Source: Oscillospiraceae bacterium
Lineage (GTDB): Bacteria > Bacillota > Clostridia > Oscillospirales > Acutalibacteraceae
DNA: 9,202 nt
Reading direction: 5' to 3'
Assembly (NCBI GenBank): GCA_031267335.1
Contig: JAIRZH010000078.1
Span: 1-9,202 of the forward strand
Below, in pieces: positions 1 through 7,448 of this stretch (within the stretch, counting starts at the first letter, position 1; each line of letters opens with the position of its first letter). The translations under genes and the position numbers were made by a program. The notes beneath the pieces were generated by a model. That model had not been told where the DNA came from, did not search any database, and was given only the letters and a program-made list of their open reading frames with translations.

Positions 1-402
1 ACAATTCATGATATAAAATATCACGTTGTCTGGATAACAAAATACAGATATAAAATATTAACCGGTGAAATCGCGAAGCAAATAAGAGAATTATTGGATA
101 TAAGGCTGTAAAGCTCGAGGTGTCACGATAATATTGAAGGTAGCGTGGGAAAAGATCATATTCATATATTGTTGTCATCTCCAACTAAACTTGTGCAATA
201 CCTTAAAGGAAGATCTTCAAAATTATTACAAGATAAATTCAGAGAACTTAGCAAAAGATACCGGGGCCAACATTTGTGGGCACGAGGATATTTTTGTGTA
301 ACGGTTGGTAGTGTTACTAAAGAAATGATTCAAGAGTATATTGAAAAACAATTTGAACAAGGCGATAAAAATCATTTCAAAATCGAAAAAAATGTGATTT
401 AA
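1..402 (+). pseudogene. tnpA: IS200-type Y1 transposase (tnpA), broken, 5' end outside window
   Basis: Remnant of a single-strand HUH/Y1 transposase of the IS200/IS605 family. Reading from base 1, frame 1 gives the typical N-terminal HDIKYHVVWITKYRYK stretch. An in-frame TAA follows at 109-111. The expected CKARGVTI segment lies one frame over (107-127), and frame 1 resumes at about 136 with EGSVGKDHIHILLS, so two small insertions (net +3) broke and then restored the frame. The metal-binding HUH histidines are at 157-159 and 163-165, and the nucleophilic tyrosine is at 337-339 in QEYIEKQ. The residues needed for chemistry therefore survive, but the protein would be interrupted. A GTG at 145 could start an 85-residue piece without the N-terminal strand; I doubt it is functional. 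No accessory tnpB is present. The 3' part is almost identical to 8953-9164. The copy ends KNVI because it has one A fewer in a terminal poly-A run. Confidence 0.88.
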
Positions 403-434
403 TGTTTCAATTTTTTTGATTTAAGTTGCTAAAA

Positions 435-1597
435 TTAAATAAGTTTCCTATTAAAATCATCTCTACCATTGTATGAAAATTTTTTCAATAAATTCAATAA
501 AAAATCAACATTAGGATTTTCATTAAGACCTTTTTCTAGACCATTTAGAACTATTTTGAGATTTTTTTTTAACTTCTTTAAACATTTAATTAATTCTTTG
601 CTACGAAAAATAATCATGAAAAAACCTTTAAAACTGATGGATGCTACATTAAGCTCCAAGCCAAGCTGATGCAAAACAATTCCGTTTTTAAATGCAAATC
701 CAAAAACTGGAACAGAAAATGAAAATGCTTCTCGCCAATTAAAATCATCAAAAGCTTCTGCTTTAAAATATAATATTGGCGCGCTAAGAGCCGTAGTGAA
801 ATGGGAAAACGCTGGCGTTAACTCTCCTAATACTCCTGCTACTGTCGGGGATACATTGTTATAATTTTCTAATGGATTATAGCAACACTTATCTGGATTA
901 CGGCAACCCTTATAGAGATTAACTATAACTTTGGTATTTTTAACTCTAACTTTAAGTTCTCCATTTAGTCCATCGAAAAATTCATCTTCGAATTCATTAA
1001 ATTCTAGTCCATCTAAAAAAATTTTTAAATATCTTTTGACTAAAGATATTGAATCTAAAAATAAATTTATAACAACTCCTAAATCTTTAGCAGAGGCGGC
1101 TTTGAAATTTTTTTCACTTTCTAATATATAATCTTTTTCTAAAAAATCTTTATACCATATTTGGAATTTTTCCGAAAGTTCTTTTTCTATTAGAGTTCCT
1201 TTTGTTGAAGGATTAACTCCGAGTGGATGCTCTTCTGAATGAACATCTCCAGGTAGATGCTCTTCTGAATGAACATCTTCAGTATGTTTATTACATTTTT
1301 TAGTTATAAAATATGCTGCCAAAAGTGCCGCAAATCCTGTGCAAACATATTTTATATTTTTTTTGATTTCTTCTGCTTTATTTTTCCAATTGGACTTTTA
1401 ACTTTTTTGACAATATTATCTTTAGATCTATTTTCTGGTTCATCGCTGTGCAAAGTCTTTCCGCTGGTATAACTTTCAGTGGCCTTAACCAAATTAAGGT
1501 TGTTAGCAAATAAGTTTAAAATCGCTAAACTTGCAGCAAGAGTTTTTGAAAAGCTCTTTTTTAAATTTTTAGATTTTTTGAATTAAATTTAGGCAAT
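435..1597 (-). pseudogene. secreted or membrane-anchored protein of unknown function, frameshifted
   Basis: I do not recognise the family. The main open part (435-1322 from a TTG, open further upstream to about 1364 and beyond) encodes a Lys-rich stretch, a hydrophobic segment YVCTGFAALLAAYFITKKC, a His/Glu-rich tandem repeat, then about 250 residues of mixed Leu/Phe/Lys-rich sequence with a cysteine group CRNPDKCC. Upstream, in another frame (about 1571-1352, stop TAA at 1354-1352), lies a clear Sec signal peptide: KKSFSKTLAASLAILNL, then an NLVKA-type cleavage site. Body and signal join if one base is changed near the T5 run at 1381-1385. A second shift near the A-runs at about 1565-1580 (+ strand T-runs) would join it to a TTG at 1596-1594 preceded by GAGAGA. 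The likely original product is therefore an exported, possibly membrane-anchored protein of about 385 residues. Either it is a decayed gene, or the homopolymers are miscounted in the assembly. The pieces fit too well to be chance. Confidence 0.6.
1226..1278. repeat. tandem 30-bp repeat encoding DVHSEEH units
   Basis: Two copies of a 23-base core, 1226-1248 and 1256-1278, are identical with a period of 30 bp. The period is a multiple of three, so the copies stay in frame with the minus-strand gene and encode DVHSEEH twice, separated by LPG. The repeat lies just after the hydrophobic segment, in what would be the linker of the exported protein. The His/Glu density might bind metal, but that is only a suggestion. 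Confidence 0.85.
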
Positions 1598-1610
1598 GTC
1601 TCTCTCGATG

Positions 1611-1631
1611 CCCCCCCCCTTTTTTTTTTTT
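1611..1631. repeat. C9-T12 homopolymer tract (A12-G9 on the minus strand)
   Basis: Nine C followed directly by twelve T on the + strand. On the minus strand this reads A12 then G9, ending about 14 bases before the candidate TTG start of the frameshifted secreted-protein gene. A run of nine G/C is out of keeping with the AT-rich surroundings. Tracts like this are prone to slippage, so it may change expression of the downstream gene, or it may be a sequencing artefact. Confidence 0.9.
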
Positions 1632-1640
1632 CGAAATGTT

Positions 1641-1664
1641 GCAGCTACTTTATACTAAAGCTGC
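1641..1664. other. small hairpin near the homopolymer tract
   Basis: GCAGC (1641-1645) pairs with GCTGC (1660-1664), and TTTA (1649-1652) pairs with TAAA (1656-1659), leaving a 3-nt loop and a 3-nt bulge. It sits between the secreted-protein gene's presumed promoter region and the MITE-like element. No T-run follows directly on the + strand, so it is not a convincing terminator there. Its role is unknown. Confidence 0.3.
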
Positions 1665-1741
1665 CTATTATGATAACAATATAAATAATCAAAAAGCTTG
1701 TCAAATTTTAATGATCATTGGAACGAGTAATGGGGAAAAAT

Positions 1742-1880
1742 TAGGGTCTATTCCCACTATTTGAAATGACAAAATTGTCAGAAAATTATGTTTTGTGCCT
1801 ATTGAAGACAGGTTCTTAACGTAATACAAATCGAAAATTACTCGAAATTTTGTCATTTCAAATAGTGGGAACAGGCCCTA
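1742..1880. mobile_element. 135-bp MITE-like element with 33-bp terminal inverted repeats
   Basis: The left end (1744-1776, starting GGGTCTATTCCCACTATTTG) and the right end (1846-1878) are inverted repeats matching at 31 of 33 positions. A TA dinucleotide flanks each side (1742-1743 and 1879-1880), consistent with a TA target duplication. The 69-bp interior has no coding potential. This is the structure of a miniature inverted-repeat element, mobilised in trans by a transposase recognising these ends. TA duplications are typical of IS630/mariner and of some IS5 subgroups. I cannot assign the parent from ends alone, although an IS5-type fragment is present at 5607. A solitary right end of the same element occurs at 8900-8946. 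Confidence 0.82.
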
Positions 1881-2172
1881 AACAGGCTCTCAGACATATT
1901 TTTTTATAACATATTCTAAACTTGCGATATTTTCTGGCCAATGAAACATTTATGTATTCTTTCTTTGCATAAAGTTAGAAAGTTAAATAGTAAAGAGAAA
2001 TTTCAATTTTTTTGAATTAAAAGTCAAAAATTTCGTTAATACTCAAATATTATGTGAATTTTTAATAAATTTGAGTTATAATTTTGCCAAAAAAATAATT
2101 AAAATTTATTATTTAAATAAACTTTTTTTCTTAACGTTGCTCAATTAAATTTTTATTAAAATTAAGGAAATC
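1881..2172 (+). promoter_or_regulatory. nifJ leader: candidate promoter and ribosome-binding site
   Basis: This stretch contains no gene. A perfect TATAAT lies at 2077-2082, with a weak -35 (TGTGAA, 2053-2058) 18 bases before it, which would give an mRNA leader of about 80 nt. The ribosome-binding site AAGGA (2164-2168) is 4 bases before the nifJ ATG, which fixes that start. In DNA this AT-rich, TATAAT is common by chance, so the promoter is tentative and the ribosome-binding site is solid. No operator or riboswitch fold is evident. Confidence 0.4.
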
Positions 2173-5100
2173 ATGCAAAGTGATATTATTAATTCAAATA
2201 AACTAATAGTTACTGATGCTGCTTCTATTGTTGCAAAGGTAGCTTATGCTTTCATAGATGTTGCTTTTGTTTATCCAATAACCCCAGCAACAAAAATATC
2301 AGAAAAAATCGACCGACTCGCTTACGAAAGAAAGAAAAACTTATTTGGCGAAGTAGTTAAGATATATGAAGCTCAGTCGGAAGCTGGAACAGCAGGCATG
2401 CTGCATGGAGCACTAGTTTACGGTGCGCTTACTGCAACTTTTACTTGTTCGCAAGGATTGTTGCTTATGATTCCGGAAATATATAGAATGGTCGCTGAGT
2501 TTCTGCCTGTTGTTATTCATGTTGCCTCTAGAGCAATAGCCAAACATGCACTTTCAATTTTTTGCGATCATTCAGATATTTATTCTTGCCGGCAAACAGG
2601 TATTTCCATTATTTGTTCATCTAACGTCCAGGAAGCTGCCGATTTTGCGATGCTTTCACATTTATGTGCCATAAGTTCAAAAAGCGCTTTTTTACACTTT
2701 TTTGATGGTTTTTTGACATCTCATGAAATACAAAAAATTCGCTCTTTGGAATATGAAAATTTTAAAGAAAATCTTGATTTAGAAGCTTTAAATAAATTTA
2801 GAAAAAGTTCGATTAATCCAGAACGTACCGTAATACGCGGTAGTCATCAAAATAGTGATGTATTTTTTGAATGCTGTGAAGCAGGCAATAGTCATTATGA
2901 AAAAATAAGTTCTGAAATAGTTAATTACATGCAAAAAATTAATAATAAATTTAATACAAATTATCAACCATTTGTTTATTATGGAAACGCCAATGCAGAG
3001 CGTGTTATCGTTGCTATGGGCTCAATTTGTAATGTTATCGAAGAAGTTATCGATCATTTACTACAAAATTCAAATAACGAAAAAATTGGGCTAATTAAAG
3101 TATGCGTTTATAGACCGTTTCTTTCGGAATATTTAGAAGAAGTATTACCTAAAAGTGTAGAGAAAATTTCGGTTTTAGATCGCACAAAAGAGCCAGGTTC
3201 GTTCGGCGAACCACTTTTTACAGATGTTGCTGCTTGTATAAACGAATTAAGACCTGGCAAAATTAAAGTTTGTGGTGGGAGATTTGGGCTAGGTTCTAGA
3301 AATACAACCCCGAGTGATATTTTGGCAGTTTTTGAAAACATGAAATCTTATAATCCTAAAAAAAGATTTACAATTGGAATAATCGATGATGTCACAAATC
3401 TTTCTTTAAAACCTGTGGCATTGAACAAGACAAAAATTAATGAAGAATTTTCGGTTTTGATATACGGCACTGGTTCAGACGGCTCTATAAGTTCAGCCGA
3501 AAGTATCTCTGAAATCATAGGCGAAAATACCAATCTTTATGTACAATGTTTGTCTAATTATGGATCTAGTAAAATGGGCGGTTTAACAGTTTCTGGCCTA
3601 AGGTTTAGCAACAGTAAAATTAAATCTTCTTATTTTGTTGAAAAATCAGATTTTTTCATTTGTAATAATTTTTATTATATTAAAAATTACGATTTAACAA
3701 AATTTTTAAATAAAAATTCTATTTTTTTATTAAATTTTCCGTTTCCGAAAGAAGAAATTTTTGAAAGAATTCCGAATTACATTTTTGATTTTTTTATTAA
3801 AAATAAAATAAGTTTTTATATTATTAATGCCAAAAAAATAGCTAATGAACATAATTTGGGAACGTATATTAATGTAATTATGCAAACGGCGTTTTTTAGA
3901 ATTAATAAAATTTTTTCTGAAGAAAAAGTATTAAATTTAATAAAAGATTCAATTGAGAGAAAATATTTTTCGAAAGGAGAAAATATAATCGAATCAAATT
4001 TCGATATAATCGAGATTGCAATTCCGATTTTAATTAACTTAGAAGAATGTTTTATTTTAAACGATAATCCGATGTCTAGCCCGCCGAAAACTTTTAAAAA
4101 TAAAAAAATTAGCGATTTTTTGAATGTCTATGATGGAACTATTCCGAATGGAACTTCTAAATTTAAAAAAAATTTTATAAAAAATAAAGTTTCACGTTGG
4201 ATCCCAAAAAATTGTATTCAATGTAATATTTGTTCTTTTGTTTGCCCGCATGCGGTTATTAGACCTACGGCATTAACACAATCTGAAATAAAAAACGCGC
4301 CAAAAGAGATCGAATATGCGAGGATGCTTGGTTCTAGAGATTTGCTTTTTACATTAAATATTGCTTCAGATTTTTGTACGGGTTGCGAACTTTGTGTAAA
4401 ATCTTGCCCTGGAAAAATGGGCGAGAAAGCTTTAGTTATGAATTCAGATATTGGTGATTCAAATTTAGAATTGTTTAATTATATAAATTCTTCGGGCGAT
4501 AAATCCGAAGTATTTAATAATTTTGAACGAACTACTATAAAAGGCAGCCAGTTTAGAAGTCCGCTTATAGAATTCAGTTGTGCTTGCCCCGGTTGTGGCG
4601 AGACTATTTATGCAAAGCTTGCCACGCAATTATTTGGTGAACGAATGCTAATTGCAAATGCAACGGGTTGTTCTTCGATTTGGGGCGGAGCATTTGACCA
4701 AGTTCCATATTGTTGTTCTAAAGGAAAATTTGAAAATAAAATAGTTAAAAAATATTCTCCGGCTTGGCAAAACTCGCTTTTTGAAGATGCCGCTGAATTC
4801 GGCTTCGGAATGCTTGCTGCTGAGAAAAACATTCGTTTGAAATTACTAAAATATGTTAATAATTTATTCGAAAACACCGATGATGAACATTTAAAAAAAG
4901 CATGTATTAAATATAAAGAAACATTTAATAGCAGTAGGGATAATTTTGCTGCTACTGAAAATTTAATTTCTAAGTTAAATTGCTATCAAAATTCAGAATT
5001 AGTAAATTTAATAACATCTGAAAAAGAATATCTTTCAAAAAAATCTATATGGGTTTTTGGTGGTGACGGTTGGGCTTACGATATTGGTTTTGGCGGGCTC

Positions 5101-5592
5101 GACCATGTGCTTGCGTCTGGCGAAAATATTAATGTTCTTGTTTTTGATACTGAAATTTATTCAAATACAGGTGGGCAAGTTTCAAAAGCCACACCACAAC
5201 GAGCTAAAGCTAAATTTTCATTAAATGGCAAAAAAATTCCGAAAAAAAAATTAGCGAAAATTATGATGACTTATGAAAATATCTATGTAGCACAAGTATC
5301 TTTTGGCGCAAATTATTCTCAATGCATTAGAACTTTTGATGAAGCTGAAAATTACAATGGCCCTTCATTAATTATTGCTTATTCGCCATGCATAGGCCAT
5401 GGTATAAAGGGCGGTATGTCTAATGCAATGTTAGCTTCTAAGCTTGCAGTAATTTATGGACATTTTCAATTATTTAGATACGATCCGAGATTAGAAAAAC
5501 CATTCATAAATGATTCTCCTATACAAATTAAAAATCGTAATGAATTCGAACAAACTGAATGCAGATTTATTAGAAGACTTCACGAAAATTGA
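2173..5592 (+). CDS. nifJ: pyruvate:ferredoxin (flavodoxin) oxidoreductase
   Basis: Catalyses CoA-dependent oxidative decarboxylation of pyruvate to acetyl-CoA and CO2, passing electrons to ferredoxin or flavodoxin; it is the central step of anaerobic fermentation in the cytosol. The single-chain family order is visible. The N-terminal substrate/TPP domain has YPITP (34-38), E66 in YEAQSEAG and R120 in the SRA motif. The middle CoA-type domain has LDRTKEPGSFGEP. A two-cluster ferredoxin-like domain has CxxCxxCxxxCP at C681/684/687/691 and again at C735/738/741/745. The C-terminal TPP domain has GDGW (964-967) and YSNTGGQ. The proximal-cluster ligands C805, C808, C833 and C1073 are all present. 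At 1139 residues it is somewhat shorter than the usual 1170-1200; it stops soon after the conserved ECRF segment, where relatives have about 25-35 more residues. IS debris begins within about 15 bp of the stop, so truncation by insertion is likely. The start is set by AAGGA at 2164-2168. Residues about 490-665 are more AT-biased and diverged than the rest, but the frame is open. Confidence 0.97.
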   Translation: MQSDIINSNKLIVTDAASIVAKVAYAFIDVAFVYPITPATKISEKIDRLAYERKKNLFGEVVKIYEAQSEAGTAGMLHGALVYGALTATFTCSQGLLLMIPEIYRMVAEFLPVVIHVASRAIAKHALSIFCDHSDIYSCRQTGISIICSSNVQEAADFAMLSHLCAISSKSAFLHFFDGFLTSHEIQKIRSLEYENFKENLDLEALNKFRKSSINPERTVIRGSHQNSDVFFECCEAGNSHYEKISSEIVNYMQKINNKFNTNYQPFVYYGNANAERVIVAMGSICNVIEEVIDHLLQNSNNEKIGLIKVCVYRPFLSEYLEEVLPKSVEKISVLDRTKEPGSFGEPLFTDVAACINELRPGKIKVCGGRFGLGSRNTTPSDILAVFENMKSYNPKKRFTIGIIDDVTNLSLKPVALNKTKINEEFSVLIYGTGSDGSISSAESISEIIGENTNLYVQCLSNYGSSKMGGLTVSGLRFSNSKIKSSYFVEKSDFFICNNFYYIKNYDLTKFLNKNSIFLLNFPFPKEEIFERIPNYIFDFFIKNKISFYIINAKKIANEHNLGTYINVIMQTAFFRINKIFSEEKVLNLIKDSIERKYFSKGENIIESNFDIIEIAIPILINLEECFILNDNPMSSPPKTFKNKKISDFLNVYDGTIPNGTSKFKKNFIKNKVSRWIPKNCIQCNICSFVCPHAVIRPTALTQSEIKNAPKEIEYARMLGSRDLLFTLNIASDFCTGCELCVKSCPGKMGEKALVMNSDIGDSNLELFNYINSSGDKSEVFNNFERTTIKGSQFRSPLIEFSCACPGCGETIYAKLATQLFGERMLIANATGCSSIWGGAFDQVPYCCSKGKFENKIVKKYSPAWQNSLFEDAAEFGFGMLAAEKNIRLKLLKYVNNLFENTDDEHLKKACIKYKETFNSSRDNFAATENLISKLNCYQNSELVNLITSEKEYLSKKSIWVFGGDGWAYDIGFGGLDHVLASGENINVLVFDTEIYSNTGGQVSKATPQRAKAKFSLNGKKIPKKKLAKIMMTYENIYVAQVSFGANYSQCIRTFDEAENYNGPSLIIAYSPCIGHGIKGGMSNAMLASKLAVIYGHFQLFRYDPRLEKPFINDSPIQIKNRNEFEQTECRFIRRLHEN

Positions 5593-5606
5593 TTTTTAGT
5601 GTTTAA

Positions 5607-5702
5607 ATGCAGTTAATAGGCGTAAAAAAAGAAACCTACAATACGATAGTTGCTCAGCTTCGTTTAACATATGCTGAAAAGCACAAACGTCGAAGCAGGC
5701 AT
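5607..5702 (+). pseudogene. IS5-type transposase, N-terminal fragment
   Basis: The + strand reads QLIGVKKETYNTIVAQL, then AEKHKRRSRHTKLTL. This matches the start of one group of IS5-family transposases, whose N-terminal helix-turn-helix region typically reads F-R-x-L/Y-T-G-V-K-K-x-T-F and then a basic GGR-x-x-KL-x-x-E motif. The first 10-15 residues, the catalytic DDE domain and both terminal repeats are absent. It follows the nifJ stop by 14 bases and is cut at about 5702 by IS1-like sequence on the opposite strand. Assignment is from remembered family motifs over about 32 residues, so the family is likely but not certain. Confidence 0.55.
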
Positions 5703-5704
5703 AC

Positions 5705-6066
5705 AAAATTAACATTATTTAGTAGTTCTAAAAGTTTTTGCAAAGCAAAATGGTCACTTTCAACACGCCTACCGAACCAAAAAGCAACTGACGTTCCATC
5801 GGTATGATTAATTGCCCACCAAAGCCAAATTTGATTAGATTTATCTTGATAGTAGCTCCACATTTCATCTCTTTCGATGCTAATTTTACCTTTTTTATGA
5901 GTTTTGAAATATTTTTGATTTATAGGTTTTATTCAGCTTTTAGTTTTTTTAAAATTGAAGTCACCGTATCTCGGTGAATTTTCATTTGACGAGAAATTGC
6001 ATATGTTCCTGCACCATCTACTTTATGTGATGTTTTACAGTATTCGTAATTATATACTGATATTTA
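5705..6066 (-). pseudogene. IS1-type transposase (InsA-like and InsB-like parts), broken
   Basis: On the minus strand, about 6059-5929 encodes an InsA-like helix-turn-helix: GAGTYAISRQMKIHRDTV followed by TSILKKLKAE and TAA (5931-5929). The InsB-like part follows in the -1 frame from 5932, reading IKPINQKYFKTHKKGK, then DEMWSYYQDKSNQIWLWWAI and VAFWFGRR. The first catalytic Asp (5869-5867) is retained. After ALQKLLELLNNVN the IS1 sequence stops at about 5705, where it meets the IS5-type fragment, so the remaining acidic residues and the C-terminal region are gone. The zinc-finger start is also missing. An A7C run at 5950-5943 lies in the overlap where IS1 elements carry their A6C frameshift site, but a TGA (5936-5934) in the -1 frame blocks the product. 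Inactive remnant; terminal repeats not identified. Confidence 0.7.
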
Positions 6067-6104
6067 ATTATATACTAATGCTTTATATAATTTCAGGACA
6101 TGAC

Positions 6105-6132
6105 TGTTTTTGCCAAGTGACTAGCAAAAACA
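6105..6132. repeat. 9-bp perfect inverted repeat beyond the 3' end of the exported-protein gene
   Basis: TGTTTTTGC (6105-6113) and GCAAAAACA (6124-6132) are exact inverted copies around a 10-nt loop. In the minus direction the hairpin begins 7 nt after the stop of the 6140-7255 gene, where a terminator would be expected, but no clear T-run follows it. It may instead mark the boundary of the IS1-type insertion. Confidence 0.4.
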
Positions 6133-6139
6133 TAAGGAT

Positions 6140-7255
6140 TTATTGCCATCCTATTTCCTTACTAAAATTCGGTAACTCTTCTTCATATATCTTATCAAGA
6201 TTATGCACACTATCAAAATCTTTAATAAGCTTCTCATCTATTACACAAAATTGATCAATTGATAGTTTTTCTGGAAAGCCTTGGCGAACTTCGGCGATAC
6301 AATTTTCTTTAGAACTAAAAAAATAAAGTTCTGAATAATCAATTATATCTATATGCAAATTTGAGTATATCGGATCTTCCTGATAAAAAAAAGAAAATCG
6401 TCTTTTGAATTCTTTAGGTCTTAAAAAAATTATTAACCCAAACTTTTTACAAAACGGTTCGGAAAGTTTGAAATTATTTTTTAAAATAAGTATTTTCGCG
6501 TCGTAAATTCCTGCATATTCGAGATATTTTTCATTGTAAGGAGTTTTCGAATCATTTATTGAAGTAAAATGGTCATTGAAAAGATCTAAATAACAATCGC
6601 CAAATCTTTCAAGATTGTCAGATAACTCTTTCAACCCTGCAATTCTTACTCTGTTGCAATCAACAAGATCAGATAACGATAAATGCAAAAGATAAAACAA
6701 TTCTTTTTTTAATTTAATTTCTTTTTCTTCAATACTATCATCATAAACAATAATTTCATCATCATTCTTAAAAATAACTTCTGTTGTTGAATAACTAGTT
6801 AAAACAGTTAAACCAGCAAAATTCGGTAACCAAAGCGCAAGCCCAAGCTTCTTATGAAGTTTATCATAGTGGCATTTAGTTAATACGGCACTACTTATCA
6901 TTAAATTTGCAAAATTCACTAAATTTTCTATGGATGTTAAATTTTGCTGAATTCTCTGCATTTTCTGCGGAATTATTTGCAGAATTTTTCGTGGAATTTT
7001 TATTTCAACCGGAACTCCTGATCTAATTTTTAATCTTTTCTCTTCATATTCTAATTTAATATCATGAATAAGTTCTTCAAAAAGCTCTGAAAAACGTATG
7101 ATATTAGGAGCCGATATATAAAAAGCTATGTTTCCATTGAGATAGTATACGACTTTGTCTTCTTGAAATGCAAAAACTAAAGAAATGCTTACGAAAATTG
7201 ATATAAACCCTGCTAAAATTTTCCCAAAAATTTTTTTATAATCTCTATAACTCAT
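6140..7255 (-). CDS. exported protein of unknown function, 371 residues
   Basis: I do not recognise a family. The N-terminus is a good Sec signal or membrane anchor: basic YRDYKK, then hydrophobic residues about 11-30 (GKILAGFISIFVSISLVFAF). There is no lipobox cysteine, so cleavage after FAF/Q or retention as an anchor are both possible. The rest is mixed, with a basic segment at about 75-105 (KIRSGVPVEIKIPRKIL, then QKMQRIQQN), an acidic central stretch (KNDDEIIVYDDSIEEKE) and an aromatic-rich C-terminal half. No repeats or catalytic motif are obvious. The ATG is preceded by AGG at about 7264-7262, spacing 6. The frame is intact over 1.1 kb, unlike the other putative exported gene here, which argues for selection. 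Its 3' end directly abuts IS1-type debris, so the C-terminus could be truncated. It is transcribed alone, with no partner gene on the same strand. Confidence 0.75.
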   Translation of the reverse strand: MSYRDYKKIFGKILAGFISIFVSISLVFAFQEDKVVYYLNGNIAFYISAPNIIRFSELFEELIHDIKLEYEEKRLKIRSGVPVEIKIPRKILQIIPQKMQRIQQNLTSIENLVNFANLMISSAVLTKCHYDKLHKKLGLALWLPNFAGLTVLTSYSTTEVIFKNDDEIIVYDDSIEEKEIKLKKELFYLLHLSLSDLVDCNRVRIAGLKELSDNLERFGDCYLDLFNDHFTSINDSKTPYNEKYLEYAGIYDAKILILKNNFKLSEPFCKKFGLIIFLRPKEFKRRFSFFYQEDPIYSNLHIDIIDYSELYFFSSKENCIAEVRQGFPEKLSIDQFCVIDEKLIKDFDSVHNLDKIYEEELPNFSKEIGWQ

Positions 7256-7392
7256 TATAACCTGTATTTAATAAACCAAAATTAATGATTTGATTTAACA
7301 AATTTTTATTAAATTTAAAATCAATTTTAAGTATATTCTTTGAATAAATGTTTTGTCAAATCCACTTTGGAACTTTATCAGGAATTTTGCTT

Positions 7393-7414
7393 AAAAAGCT
7401 AGATTTTTCTAGCT
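7393..7414 (-). terminator. terminator-like hairpin
   Basis: AGCTAGA (7397-7403) and TCTAGCT (7408-7414) form a perfect 7-bp stem with a 4-nt loop. On the minus strand the stem is followed by four more T (7396-7393), the layout of an intrinsic terminator. No minus-strand gene is visible upstream to terminate. It might shield the 6140-7255 gene from read-through, or work weakly on the + strand. The stem is short and only moderately GC-rich. Confidence 0.4.
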
Positions 7415-7448
7415 ATGTTTTATCATGAATTCCGCCGTTTTACTGATC

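Noticed and set aside
1890..1949. 19-codon minus-strand frame starting MFHWPENIAS
   Set aside because: Too short, with no convincing ribosome-binding site and no recognised match; it probably reflects leftover sequence next to the MITE-like element.
405..2015. Repeated TTTCAATTTTTTTGA at 405-419 and 2001-2015
   Set aside because: Low-complexity A/T sequence in an AT-rich genome; flanks do not align, so chance is sufficient.
3108..4877. Minus-strand open frames inside nifJ (3108-3341, 3348-3533, 4608-4877)
   Set aside because: They lie antisense to a strongly conserved enzyme, lack ribosome-binding sites and show no protein-like motifs.
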